A stretch of DNA of 64,000 nt from Gracilariopsis chorda. Its lineage: Eukaryota; Rhodophyta; Florideophyceae; Gracilariales; Gracilariaceae. Below are positions 34,531-45,005 of this stretch, in pieces. A program made the translations under genes and the position numbers. Under the pieces are notes generated by a model. The model saw only the letters and a list, made by a program, of their open reading frames with translations, was not told the DNA's origin and ran no database searches. Position 1 is the first letter of the stretch; every line of letters begins with the position of its first letter. The stretch is taken from contig NBIV01000168.1 in assembly GCA_003194525.1 (NCBI GenBank), positions 62,001-126,000 of the forward strand, in the 5' to 3' direction.

Positions 34531-36450
34531 TTACGAATCTCGCAGCGGTCTTGGTTCTGTTGCCTGCAACAGCCACTCTATGGAGGAAGCAGTACATTCT
34601 CCACAAGGATGACTGAAAACCCAGAACGAGACGGGAGACAGAACGATGGTGCGATCAAAGTACGTGCTTGCCATTTCCAGTCCATCGTTGACCCCCCAGC
34701 CGAAACGCAACAATTGAACGTCAATAGGAAAGCCTAACAACACTTTTTCCATATGCGCGCCGATACAGAGTGAATGCGAAGTATATTTTCCACCCGCGAA
34801 AGGCTCAATGGGGAGCGCATCTAAGCACCACTTCAACGCGCGGGTTGTGGTCTACTCCCTTAGCGGATCTTGCTATCCATGTAGTCCAAAGAAGCACATA
34901 TGCCGTTCGCGCGCAACACAAAATCTGTGCCACAGGTCGATCTGCGAGGGGGCGTTGGACATGTGGCGATAATGCACAAACTGAGCGTGGCTGGCCGGCT
35001 TGCCTTTAGGGACTGTCAACCGCGCGACAATTCTCTCGTCAGTGAGCGCCAGGTTGGAAGCTAATATGAATGTAGCAGAGCTGTCCTGGAAGCCGTTCAT
35101 GTAGTACGCAAAGGTGACTATTGCACTATCCTGGAGGAGCTATAGAGAAGTAGTTGCCATTCCCAGTCCCCAGATCGTCTGCAAAACGGCGGCTGGGATG
35201 CTGCAGTGAACTTTACGCCGAGAAAACTGTTAGTCGTCAGACGTCGGTTAGGTTTGAACAACATGCAAGATGAACGGAACGTTTGGAACGGGAATGCCAG
35301 TCAAAGCCACTTGCATTTGACGGACTGCGTGTAGTGCAAAACCCGAGGGTTGGGTATTACACTCAACGTGTCCGGGGCCTTGCTCCCTGTGGAGGCAGAC
35401 CTAGTGACAGAGCCCTCCGTATACCTGTAATACGGGCGTAAGTACGTAGGTATTTCGGATTGACCACAGAAGTGGATAAGGAAAGGTCAACTGGAGCCAG
35501 AAACATGGTAAAAACAGAGACCGGTGTGATACGCAATGTGGCGGTTTAGAATATACCCAGTGAAGGGTGCCTTCCGAAGACAGGGAAAAACCACCCAGTG
35601 GGTCGTGCGGGAAGCGGAAACAGACCCGACGGAGGGTGCATATGGACGGGATGTAGCGGAAGAATTACCCAATACAGGTGCGATACCAGTATCACACGGT
35701 ATATAAAGGTCACACGACAATTATACCACAGAGTGTCTGTATGCTTACCGAGTAGTTGAATTGAGCAAACCGAATGCGCTGACCCTCCGTGAGGAGTAGT
35801 GACGGTGCAACGACGTCACAATCCAGAGCCCGATACCTCAGGTCGCACTGAACAGTTATGAATGACGGAAGTCCGGGTTATGTTTACTTAGTACTCGCGA
35901 CGACGAAGTTGCGCTCACGTAAGTAGGTACACTACCATAACAAAATTATAAGAATTAACTACAATAGTTCAAACCTCCTCAGGTCCACCCATGTGGCCAA
36001 GTCAGTGTCAGGCACCCTGAGAAATCAACCACCCAATTAAAATATAACACTACAGCATGGTGCTGTCGCGCACGCGCACACGCGTCTACTCATCCTGCAA
36101 TCCATTCTAGATTCCTACCTTTATAGTTGAAGCTTCACACAGTAACCCATCCTATTGGCATCAACTCGTACGGTTCCCACTCATATACGGTAGTGCCATC
36201 ACAGTAACCGCGTTGCAATCCTATGAGTAGCATCATCGAGATTTTCACGCATTTTGCGTTGCAGCACACTACGCTGAAATACTGTGGCAGAAAACCGCTA
36301 CCCAGGTTTCATCGTCCAGCCTCTCGCTCTGATGCTAACCAAATGAAGAAAGCAATAAGTTGAGCCTTAGTTACAGGGAGCACAGAGCAATTCTCAACAG
36401 TACAAAACTCGATACCCGCCCGCCACTGCGAGTTGCGGCTGGCCATTGTT
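34531..36450 (-). pseudogene. DIRS tyrosine recombinase, split by an LTR
   Basis: The N-terminal core-binding part (about 36309-36450) ends KAQLIAFFIWLASEREAGR; the central part is at 34873-35100 (DERIVARLTVPKGKP, W in LWHRF); the C-terminal part is at 34531-34836 (KYTSHSLCIGAH, where the usual HSLR has Cys, and MASTYFDRTI carrying the Tyr). These are the R-K-H-x-x-R-Y recombinase landmarks of DIRS elements. The LTR at 35330-36054 separates the first part from the rest. Stops are present and the second catalytic Arg is lost, so it is inactive. Confidence 0.72.
35330..36054. repeat. LTR of the chromovirus family inside the DIRS recombinase gene
   Basis: A 725-bp LTR starts TGTAGTGCAAAACCC and ends ATATAACACTACA, so the termini are inverted (TGTAGTG/CACTACA). 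It contains the family block ACAGAGCCCTCCGT near 35414, in the same orientation as in the LTR at 57451. The flanking 5-mers (CTGCG and GCATG) do not match, so a target duplication cannot be shown. No polypurine tract or primer site is adjacent, so it is most likely solo. Confidence 0.75.
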
Positions 36451-36783
36451 CGACCACTCCAAGCAAAATCCCACAACAGCTCTTCTGACCGGAGAATGCC
36501 TCGCGTGGGCCGCATGGAGCCAAGACTTGCCAAAGTTGCATCTGCCAGGGTAATTTGTTTACCCGAACGGTTAGTGACGCCTTGTTGATCTCGAGAAGCA
36601 GCAGACGCCACTTCGGATTGAGTTTCCGACAGCTGGACCAATGGGTGTGCGGTGGTGCCCACAGCTCTTCGACACGATAAGCCATCTGCAAGGAGTCCTG
36701 GCACCAGGCTTGATGTGGCCAATTCAGAATGAGCAGCATGGCCGGAGCTGCTGTCGTCCCCAGGTTGTGAACAGTTGCCGAGA

Positions 36784-37620
36784 TCAGGTACACCGGGGGA
36801 AAAAGCAAGCAATACGCTTCTTTCGTACCACACTCAAGCTAGTTTTGCGCATGTATGGCGACGAAGGAAGAAGGGGTGCTCTCCGACTGGGCGGTATGGA
36901 GACGCGTGTCGGGGTGCGTTCATACCAGCCACGACGGAACGCCTTAGCTGCTTCGTTATCTGCAAGTCTACTCTGCACAAGCGTCGCGACAGCCCATCTG
37001 CGAACTTTTTTTCGACGGAAAGTATCCCCTCCGAGCGAAATCGCACACCGATTTTTTTTAGGACCAGCTTCAGTTTTCGAAGCTCTCTCATCATTTGCCG
37101 CGAAGCGGAAACCAAAAAGTTTGTGATATACACTACGGCCTGCTTTTCGACATGCAGGAGCAGGCTGTGGTGGTGCGCTTTGATTATGTTCTGCCCGAGA
37201 GAGTCGGAACAACATTAGAATTGCATTCAACGCCCGGTAACTGATGGATTGCGCGCGATCTTTCCAGCTCCATATTGCTTGAGCTCTCCAGCAGCCATCG
37301 AAACCCAGACTGATTTCTTTGTCGTTGAACGTTCCACCGTAGCCCACGTCTGCGGCGTGCGTATGGAGAGCTGCAGAAGGAGTGGGAGGGACCATTTGCC
37401 GTCCGTCCAGTTCCTGAGAGCTCAGTTGCTTCCATTTACGAAGATCACTTTCACTTTGATGACTCAAGCGGCTCCGTCCACGGTTGTCTTCTTCTCTGAC
37501 CACCGCCATGTCCCGGTACAGCGACTTCGTGTAGATTCTTGTCCAAGGCATAGCCAAAAAACCCAACGCAAACCCCACAAAAGTGTTTGACTTCCTTTTT
37601 GCTGACTCATCTGCGCCCAA
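36784..37620 (-). pseudogene. DIRS RNase H region
   Basis: This is a 278-residue open frame that overlaps the RT end. It contains HTHAADVGYGGTFNDKEIS, in which the D-x-G-x-G pattern is the RNase H start of DIRS elements, then ISYRALNAIL, and later ADNEAAKAFRRGWYE ahead of the recombinase. The far C-terminal residues are frame-shadow. Function in the element is removal of RNA during cDNA synthesis. Confidence 0.6.
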
Positions 37621-38482
37621 AGCGTGCGTACTGTAAGATGGACGTGGACAGGTCCTGTAACTTCTCCAGTTTTCGAGGCGCCATGAGAAATTTCATATTT
37701 TTGCTGGCGATGAGCACACCAAAGTGCTTCAACTGTGTCGAACCATCCCAGCAGCCTTTGGAGGGATTGAGTCGCAACCCGAAGTTTTTCAGGAGAGAGG
37801 TAACCACTCTCCTCGCTCTGCAGCAATAGATTTCGCCTGCGATGAATCCGAATGGGAAAGGTGCTATCAGGAAATTGTCCAGGTAAGCTAGCACTCGGAA
37901 GCCATGTTCTCGCAAGCGGCAAATTAGCGGAGCCGTTAGCTGCGTGAACCACAGAGGGAACCTTCCCCATACAAAAGGCATTACGACGCTCTGGTAGTAC
38001 CTCCCGTCGTAACAGAAGATGAACCAGTCTCGCATGTCTGGATGAAGTCGGAAATGCCGGTAGCCCTGCTTCAGATCGAATGAAATGAAATGATGTTTTG
38101 TTGGATTTGTATGGCGACCTCTGGCAATGATTCCATCTTCAATAATCCTTTCCTGGTACTTCAACTGCACGGAGAAGTTCACAACGAATCTTCCCTTCTT
38201 TACATACGGAATCTCCTGCCAAACCATGAAAGCCGAGGTTATAACAGCTCTATTCTCTTTGGCCTTTACGCCATGTGCGTAGGGTATCTCTCGATAGATT
38301 CCGCTCGCACAGCCTTCCATGAGATCGGCTGCCGCGAACTTCTTGTTCTCCATAGTTTGAAAGATGTCTCTAAGGTCCATTTCTTTCCCTTTATCGAGTT
38401 TAACCGACGGACTTTCGTGGATCCCAAATCGACCCGCTTGGCACAGGAACTCCGAGCAGCCCAGACGACGCCTTTCTTCCAC
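37607..38482 (-). pseudogene. DIRS reverse transcriptase, catalytic YLDD reads YLDN
   Basis: This 291-residue frame has the DIRS RT pattern: GRFVVNFSVQ, the motif-A block FISFDLKQGYRHFRLHPDMR, YYQSVVMPFVWGRFPLWFT, and AYLDNFLIA (37874-37885) where family members have YLDDFL. Loss of the second Asp would abolish polymerase activity, so this copy is dead even though the frame is open. The start Met is probably internal to the original ORF; the upstream part is cut by the piggyBac left end near 38.7 kb. Confidence 0.8.
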
Positions 38483-38714
38483 GTGGCTTTGTGGTCCGAG
38501 CCAAGGAGTACGACGCTGGCTTACTATGGCGACTAAGGATACCCGGCAGCTCCACTTTTTCCAGCTCTTTTCATAGCATTGCTGGCGCTGAGGGTAGTGA
38601 CCACCTTCATCAATTGTCTAGTCATGTGAGTTTCAAGCTTTTTCAAAGGGCTACAAGGTCATTGGCAGCTAGCGTGTCATTTCACTGCTCCAAACCAGTG
38701 TGTATCTGACCAGC

Positions 38715-38730
38715 GACCTCGTATGAGGTC
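38715..38730. repeat. Palindrome in left piggyBac terminus
   Basis: GACCTCGTATGAGGTC is palindromic except for the centre. It matches the right terminus at 43987-44022 and the MITE at 54988-55005, marking a shared terminal sequence family. Confidence 0.65.
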
Positions 38731-38902
38731 AATTATAATTACTATAGAACTTTATCAAAACCTTAAAACTTTTCCAAAACCTTTTTCGCTCAGATCTTCT
38801 CATCATGTATTCTACGCCAGCAGCGCTGCACAATGTCCACAACACATCACCAACAGTCGTAGCGGTCGAATCAAGCACTATCGTCAACTACATTTGTACA
38901 CA

Positions 38903-39205
38903 ATGGCCCCGTCCACAGATCTTCGCAGAACTGTTGGAACAACTCTCAACAGCCGTGCTCGTCTGGTTGCAAATGACCCTGAATGCAAACGTTACTATGG
39001 ATCTCTATGGAAAAAGACACTGGTAAAAGCTTCCGTCCTCAATGTTGACATTCGAAAGGTCAAAAATCGAAATCTCACTTTTATGACTGTGAATGTTAGT
39101 CTACCAAACCGAAAAAAAGAAGTCACCTTACCTCTATCCAGTGTCAAACTAGGTACCAGTGTTCAAGAAGCCGTGAATGCTGCCGAAGAATCTATTCGAG
39201 GTTGA
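38903..39205 (+). CDS. PiggyBac-associated N-terminal ORF
   Basis: A 100-residue protein if started at the Met at 38903 (the frame is open from 38723). It reads GTTLNSRARLVANDPECK, then LVKASVLNVDIRKVKNRN and EVTLPLSSVKLGTSVQEAV. A short acidic/basic domain of this kind precedes the transposase in many piggyBac elements of protists; that comparison is from memory and moderately sure. It lies 113 bp upstream of the transposase in another frame, so either a separate ORF or a frameshifted N-terminus. Confidence 0.45.
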   Translation: MAPSTDLRRTVGTTLNSRARLVANDPECKRYYGSLWKKTLVKASVLNVDIRKVKNRNLTFMTVNVSLPNRKKEVTLPLSSVKLGTSVQEAVNAAEESIRG

Positions 39206-39317
39206 ACTGATTAATACACAAAATATCGAGGAAGATGCTCTTGTGACACCATCTCAGATGCAAGTTTTGTAGCCGCAAACAAGTGTATTAAGCGAAAATG
39301 CACCTGGCCAATCAACT

Positions 39318-39887
39318 ATGATTCATGGTCGTGTGTGGGAAACCTGTACGACATTGAGTCCTCTGAATGGTTGTATGCAAATGCATCAGTGGAAAGTGGT
39401 TGGCCCAGCCGGAAGTTTTATCTCACCGCGTCAAGTTCCTCCAAACATGAGCGCATTAGAGTTTTTCCTTTGGATGTTCCCTATGCAGCATTTGCAGTTC
39501 ATAGTGAAAAGAACGAATGTTCGGTTAAAAAGCAAAGACGTTCGGAGGGCTTCAGGGGGAGAACTGCTCAAATTCTTTGGAATTCTTATCCTCATGACTC
39601 GCATTGAGTTCTCAAACAGACGGTATCTTTGGAGCCTCGAGCCTTTTTCTAAGTTTATTCCTCAGCCAAATATTGGTCTTGCTATATCACGGAACAGATT
39701 TGAAATGCTTAGAAGTTCAATATGCTTCAGCGGAAATGGTGTGACTGAGGAGCAGGGAATTGCGCGTTGGACCTTCGTAGCAGATTTTGTGAGGGCAATC
39801 AATGACCATCGTCGGTCTTTTGTCACGCCATCACATGCTTTATGTGCGAAGATGAGTAAAAATGGCATATGTGCTACAAATGCAACC
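39318..39887 (+). pseudogene. PiggyBac transposase, N-terminal part
   Basis: It carries the DDE_Tnp_1_7 N-terminal signature: ALEFFLWMFP, the IVKRTNVRLK helix, GELLKFFGILILMTRIEFSN, RRYLWSLEP and ISRNRFEMLRSSICFSG. The frame runs to about SHALCAKMSKNG and then enters the hAT terminal repeat at 39888. Confidence 0.8.
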
Positions 39888-42331
39888 CAGTGCCACTATT
39901 AACACTTGCCAGCATTACACTATTAACGGTGAGTGGCGCAACCAGCGAAGTGGCGTCGGAGCTTCCAGTATTCGATTTGTTGACGCTTACTGACAGCTAT
40001 GCCTCCAAAGGAGTGAACTACAGCATTTCAGAAGGGCCACAAAGTGACATATGGTCTCCGGGTAACCGAGGTCGACCCTAGGACCATGTTGATCTGCGGT
40101 GTTGTTTGCCGTTTCTGCAAAGTTTCTGGAAGGGAGGAACGGCCTGGGAGGAAGAGAAAGGCAACGAATAATGCCCAGTACTACACAACGCCATTTAGGC
40201 CTGAGAGCTATCGAAAGCACAACGAATTGCAACACCCGTCCAAGTGGAGTGAATATCAAGCACTTGCGGATGAAAAGAAGGGTGACTTCTGGGATGGAGT
40301 AGTGCCGATCAAGAACACTCTCCTCAGCCACTTTTGGTCGGACACTACACCGCGACTCTTCGAATTTGATGTGACCATCGTAGAAATGATCGTTGGTGGC
40401 ATGTATTTCGATGTTGACGATGGGTGTGGTTCCGATGATGAAGCCGACGAAATGAAGGTCACTCGCTGCGCTGATGATCGCCGCCTACCAACCCTGACGC
40501 CGTTAGAAATTAAGAAGCGGGCTTTGAGAATCTTCGTTCCTGTCAGGGATTCTCCCCCAGAGAACGGTGAGAACGTTCCTGTTAGTGCGTACAAGCTCAC
40601 TATCAAGAACGGCTCTTTATTCGACATGGTCGTTGAGTTCGCTTCCCTAGGTTCATCGTTTTGCCTCAATTCTCGCCTTGTTCAGTCGATGAGGGAATTC
40701 ACCGGCATGGCTTGCTATTCTGGTTGCAACAGTCACAAGGTCTCATCGTTCCTTTGTGTTATGTGCGCATCGAACCTGCAGATGCTTTGTGACATCCTTA
40801 CCAAGTGCTGAACTTTCTCGCTGGCATTGGATGGGGCTACACACCAGAGCACATCCAATCTAGACATTCGCGTTCCCTTCTGTGCCGACGACGACACTCA
40901 AAATTGTCATTTGCTGGCTCTGCTTTTGAACGAGAGGCACACTGGTCAGTCAATGTTCGACATGGTCGAAAAGGTTCTGGATGTGCTCCGTCCCGGCTGG
41001 AGAGACTCCCTGGTCGGTTTTGAGACCGATGGAGCCAGAAACATGACTGGACGGCATGCTGGTCTGCTCAATTTCGTGGACCGTGCCACTGGCCCAATTT
41101 CGTCGGGGTCTGATATGGTACACACCAGATTGACCTCACTATGGCCGATGTCTATGGCAAATTGCTCCAGAATGACTTCTATTCTGTTCTTACGGCCCTA
41201 ATTGGCTACCTACGGCGCCAGCAAAATCTGGATGCTGCAATGAAGACGACATGCCCGAAGGCCTTTCACGCTGGCTGTCTATGATCAAGGTCATGACCTG
41301 GCTCAAGAAGCACAGGATCGCTGTTCAGGCGCACTTGGACGCGAGGCTGCCACCGTGCCGGCCATCTGCAGCCTGGTGGGTGCTCATGATGGCAGTACAT
41401 TCGTTTGCAAAAGAGGCCTCGCTCGTCTTCACGCGCATCCAGGGCATGATGAATTTGGTGTTCCAGCAAGTGGCCGAACTGTATAACCTATCGCAGACGT
41501 TTTGCTGGTTGTTGGGGGTCAAGGGACCACTGCTTCATTCAGAGTTGCAAGCCATGACAGGGGGTTGTGTGGTCGAGGTTGGCTCATTTGCGGCACGTAT
41601 CGCCGACGTTGAGCAGTTTGTTCGCGGCGTTGGAAGTTTGGTGTCTTCCAAACTCGACGAGATTCCTACAGAGAACGGCACACGACTTCACGCTCTCCAA
41701 CTCATTGGTTCTGCGTCCCTTTCTGCAGTGGTCCAGCTCACGTCGATCACTGTCGAACGAAACGCTGCCAATGAGCAAGCTTCTACCAGTGACCAGCTTC
41801 CCCCGGTTATGCCACACGAGCTTGTAAAGTACAGCCGATCCCAGTTTTGTAGCACCGTTCGCAAGCACATCCTACGAATGCAGGCCCCCAAGTTTGCGCC
41901 ACAGCAGATTGAAGAGATCGAAGAAGAGCACAGAGAGCTAATTCGATGCTATCATGCAGAGGATAGCTTGAGATTGGAAATGGATGCATGTGATCACAGG
42001 AATTCCTTTCGGGAGGGTAGGGGTCTCCTTGGTTTTCGATTTCCTGCCCTGTTTTAGTTTGCAGGAGGCTTGGCTACGGTCTTCCCACGCACTGCAACAG
42101 TGGAGGCAGACTTCTCCAGGCTGAGGCGCGAGAAGGATATTTTTAGGCAGAACCTTTCTGATTTTGGGCTCAAATGTGTCCTCCATGCCCAGCAGAACAA
42201 AGATCTGCTCAAGATCAGGGCGTACAAATGATGTCGTTGCTCTTTATATGGGCTTTGTATACGTGCCACTTTGATGTTACTATTAAATATCTGAAGATGC
42301 CACTATTAGATTAATATCGGTAATAGTGGCA
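39888..42331 (+). mobile_element. hAT-like transposon inserted in piggyBac
   Basis: The left terminus is CAGTGCCACTATTA (39888) and the right terminus is TAATAGTGGCA (ending 42331); they are inverted over TGCCACTATTA, and CAGTG is a typical hAT start. Just inside the right end a second TGCCACTATTA (42298-42308) forms a perfect 11-bp hairpin with the terminus. Plus-strand ORFs at 40044-40811, 40827-41201 and 41251-42230 encode a broken transposase. An 8-bp target duplication was not found. Confidence 0.65.
40044..42230 (+). pseudogene. hAT-like transposase with BED-like zinc finger, frameshifted
   Basis: The N-terminal piece has a C2H2/BED-like finger (VCRFC...YRKHNELQHPSKWSEYQ) after a basic RKRKATNNAQYY stretch. 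The middle piece (40827-41201) reads DSLVGFETDGARNMTGRHAG, a catalytic Asp region of hAT transposases. The last piece (41251-42057 and, in another frame, to the TGA at 42228) ends with TATVEADFSRLRREKDIFRQ, the hAT C-terminal dimerisation signature. At least three frame breaks separate the parts. The family resembles hAT-like elements of oomycetes and algae. Confidence 0.65.
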
Positions 42332-43207
42332 AGTGCCACTTTTACTCATGCCTGTTTATGTGTTGACGAAGGAATGTCACGATGGTACGGATTAGGTGGT
42401 AGTTGGATTGATGTCAGGCTTCCACACTATACGGAATTACATAGAAAGGCGGAAAATGGTCTTGAAAGGAAGGCCGTATGTTGTGCACGAAGTGGCATAA
42501 TGCTGAATACCGAGCTCAATATGGGTGCAAGTATTCCGGAACAAGTTTTTGATTCTGATAAAGCCCATGGAATGGCATTCTTACTTCGCTTAGTGCAACT
42601 ATGGTTCGGACCAGAAAGGTTAGTGTGTGCAGATTCCTTTTTTGCGTCTGTCAATACCGCGAAAGCATTACTGGAGAAAGGTTTAAGGTTCACTAAAGTT
42701 GTCAAAAATGCTACTCGGGAATATCCGATGACACATCTCTCCGAAACTACTCTATCGGACACGGGAGATTCTTTATCTATGCTATCAAAAGGAAGAATTA
42801 TCAATAATGATATAATGGATATAATGTGGATGGACAGAGAAAGATGGTATTTTGTATCAATCTCTGGCACGCTTAATCCTGGTTCTCCTATTATTCGAGA
42901 AAGGTGGAGACGGGAGGGAAATATTTCTAAGAAAGTGGAATTGGAGGTTGCAATTCCCGAAGTGTGTGAAGAGTATTACAAAAACTGTGCAACTCTCGAT
43001 CGACATAACAGGTGCAGACAAGATGATCTGAATCTGGAGAAGAACATTGAAGTGAAAGAGTGGTCATTTCGAGTGAACTGCTCTCTTTTATCGATTTGTA
43101 TTGTGGACGCCTGGAAGTTGTACAAACTGGCAAATGGAACCAAAAACGTGAAAATTCCGCACCATTTCTATTGCCAATTGGCTGATGAACTAATTGAGAA
43201 TACATGA
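42332..43207 (+). pseudogene. PiggyBac transposase, C-terminal part
   Basis: It resumes the piggyBac catalytic domain: LCVDEGMSRWYGLGGSWIDV with the first acidic residue, FDSDKAHGMAF, LVCADSFFASVNTAKALLEKG with the second Asp, and a C-terminal KLYKLANGTKNVKIPHHFY tail. The first 15 residues overlap in sequence with the end of the N-terminal part rather than continuing it cleanly, so the two flanks may not derive from one uninterrupted copy. Confidence 0.78.
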
Positions 43208-43986
43208 GATACCACAGGTCTACTGAGTAGAGATGAGCAAAAATGTGAAAATGTTCATGAGAAGCCAATGTTTGCAGGCACTGGCTTGCATTTAATGCAA
43301 ACGAATAGACGGAGATAAAACAAGGATGGCAAGGTTACAAAAGCTTTTTTCCAAGGACGGTGCAGTTCTTGCAAAGGTAATACAAAGTCCAATTTTTCAT
43401 ATTCTGGATGCTATATCATAAACGAAAGAGAAGTGTTTTTATGTCACACTGGTACTAATAGAGATTGTTTTATGTACCAAATTGAGGAGTGTTTCATGAA
43501 GTTGAGAAGCTGATACAAATGTCAACAACATTGTCAATCTCCTTTTTTTATATTAAAAATCTTTGTTTGAAAGCAAAAATTTACAATAAATTCATTTTAA
43601 CTTAGGCCTCCTACTAATTCAATCGGCATCACTTAGAATTGCTAGATTATATAACTTCTATGAAAAAACTACCCCTTTAACAGACTTCACCGTATTATTT
43701 CTGCTTTTCAAGTGTATGTTTAACAAGTTATGAGAGGTTATATATATGTTTAAAATCAGTCGAGCTCTCAAAGGAGTTCTGGAGTTAAATTAAACCCAGA
43801 AGGTTCGAACTCATGTTTTTTGCTCGCATATGGCCTGGCGATTACTGAGCTGCTGTTATGGCTCAGTTGTCGTCTTTTAAAACCACTTGTAGTTCAAAGA
43901 CCACACCGATGGCTATTTTCCAAGTTCAAAAAATTTGAAATGCGGGGCCCTGCGGATCAAAATTTCATAGATTTTAATTTTGCGTG
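43208..43986. other. AT-rich 3' region of the piggyBac element
   Basis: No gene is visible. The sequence is AT-rich with several poly(T) and poly(A) runs and leads to the right terminal palindrome. Confidence 0.5.
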
Positions 43987-44022
43987 CCGGTGTGCTGACC
44001 TCATATGAGGTCAGCGCACCGG
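43987..44022. repeat. 36-bp palindrome at right piggyBac terminus
   Basis: A near-perfect palindrome runs from CCGG at 43987 to CCGG at 44022, with core TGACCTCATATGAGGTCA at its centre and one mismatched pair (T/G near position 6). The core recurs at 38715 and 54988. Confidence 0.75.
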
Positions 44023-44640
44023 TCTGGTAAATTCTGGCTAGCACCATCTTGCTCTACGTAGGGTATTTTGGCACTAGTTTTCAGAACTTTTCTTTCAGTC
44101 CTGTCACTCTGGGTCGATACTTGACGGAAATAAGAGACCAAACGTCATACAGAAGAACCAAATCATACGTCTTATTTTCCAAAAGTTCATGACGCAGCGA
44201 CAGAGCTTACCAGTTAAATGAAAATCAGAATCCTGCGACATTGATAAAGTTGGCCCCATTCACTTATATAGCTCTCATGCTCTTATGGATGTCCATTCCT
44301 CTTCGCAAAGGCCATTAATGGTTCCCCGAAAAGTATCTGGTGAAGAGGCTAACAGACTGCCTTTGCTCATACGGGTAACGTGACAAACCAAAGCCTTTGT
44401 CATCTCAGCAACGTCGGGTTGTGGTTGCATAAACAGTTATACACTTCGAGTCAATCTAAGCTTCAGCCAGAGTCTTGCCTCGAGCCACATGTTTTGCCTT
44501 AGTAAGAAGTTCTTCTGCAACGGCAATGCTTGTTGAGAAATCGGAAGTAGACATATTGCGTACGTGCAAACAGTTTGTTTGCTTGGTTTTTCTCGTTTGA
44601 CCAAATGAAAGTGCCGACCGCTAAGTAATGGGGACTCTCC

Positions 44641-44766
44641 GAAAAGAGAGGCATATCGGAGATCACTGTGACCTCCGGCGTGCCATGTTTGCACTATGTA
44701 GAGTCTACATTGTAGACCCGCTGGCGGCGGGTCTACACTAAACAAAAACCAGAATAGCAATGACAT
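44641..44766. repeat. DIRS terminal repeat, right copy, with hairpin
   Basis: The first 63 bp match 34324-34388. Then a hairpin GTAGACCCGC / GCGGGTCTAC (about 44712-44736) is followed by TCTACACTAAACAAAAACC, a word also present at 34507-34525. It ends about 240 bp before the methionyl-tRNA synthetase start, so it marks the edge of the transposon block. Confidence 0.65.
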
Positions 44767-45005
44767 TGCTAACTTATGTCATTGCTGGCTTACACGTGTA
44801 TGACACCACTGTTCATGCCAAAGCAATGCCATGTGGGCTCCGACGTCCCTGTCACAGAAGTCCGCACTTACAGCCTTCAGATGATCGTCGCGCCGATACA
44901 CAAACGCATAAAGCGCTTTCTTAAAGACGCGCTGCTACCTTCGTAACTGCTCTCTTTGTCACACCCGCGAAGCGAGGAAACGAATAACGGCGTAAATGCA
45001 AAAGG
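44767..45005 (+). promoter_or_regulatory. Upstream region of methionyl-tRNA synthetase
   Basis: These 239 bp separate the DIRS end from the MetRS start codon and must hold its promoter and 5' UTR. No TATA box is obvious. The context at the start, AAAGGATGG, has the purine at -3 and G at +4 preferred by eukaryotic ribosomes. Confidence 0.45.

Larger units (their letters stand above)
38698..44035 (+). mobile_element. PiggyBac-type transposon with nested hAT-like element
   Basis: PiggyBac coding sequence (38903-39205, 39318-39887, 42332-43207, all plus) is bracketed by copies of a palindrome-bearing terminal sequence: GACCTCGTATGAGGTC at 38715-38730 on the left and TGACCTCATATGAGGTCA at about 43996-44013 on the right. 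Outside each palindrome, related sequence continues (ATCTGACCAGCG on the left, CAGACCGGTGCG on the complement of the right), as expected for terminal inverted repeats. Without the 2.4-kb hAT insertion the element is about 2.9 kb, a normal piggyBac size. I cannot find flanking TTAA, so the exact ends are uncertain. Confidence 0.65.
34251..44766 (-). mobile_element. DIRS-type tyrosine-recombinase retroelement, composite with nested insertions
   Basis: The minus strand carries RT (37607-38482), RNase H (36784-37620) and a tyrosine recombinase (about 36420 down to 34531), the DIRS order. Outside both ends lie direct copies of the same sequence (34324-34388 and 44641-44703, each followed by a TCTACACTAAACAAA word), consistent with split direct repeats of a Ngaro/PAT-like element rather than DIRS inverted repeats. 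Later insertions are an LTR (35330-36054) within the recombinase gene and a piggyBac (about 38698-44035) upstream of RT. Subtracting them leaves roughly 4.4 kb, plausible for such an element with gag mostly lost. The outer limits are estimates. Confidence 0.65.

Noticed and set aside
34324-44766. Helitron 3' ends (hairpin followed by CTAA)
   Set aside because: The hairpin-to-end distance and sequence do not fit, no Rep/helicase is present, and the repeats fit the edges of the tyrosine-recombinase element better.
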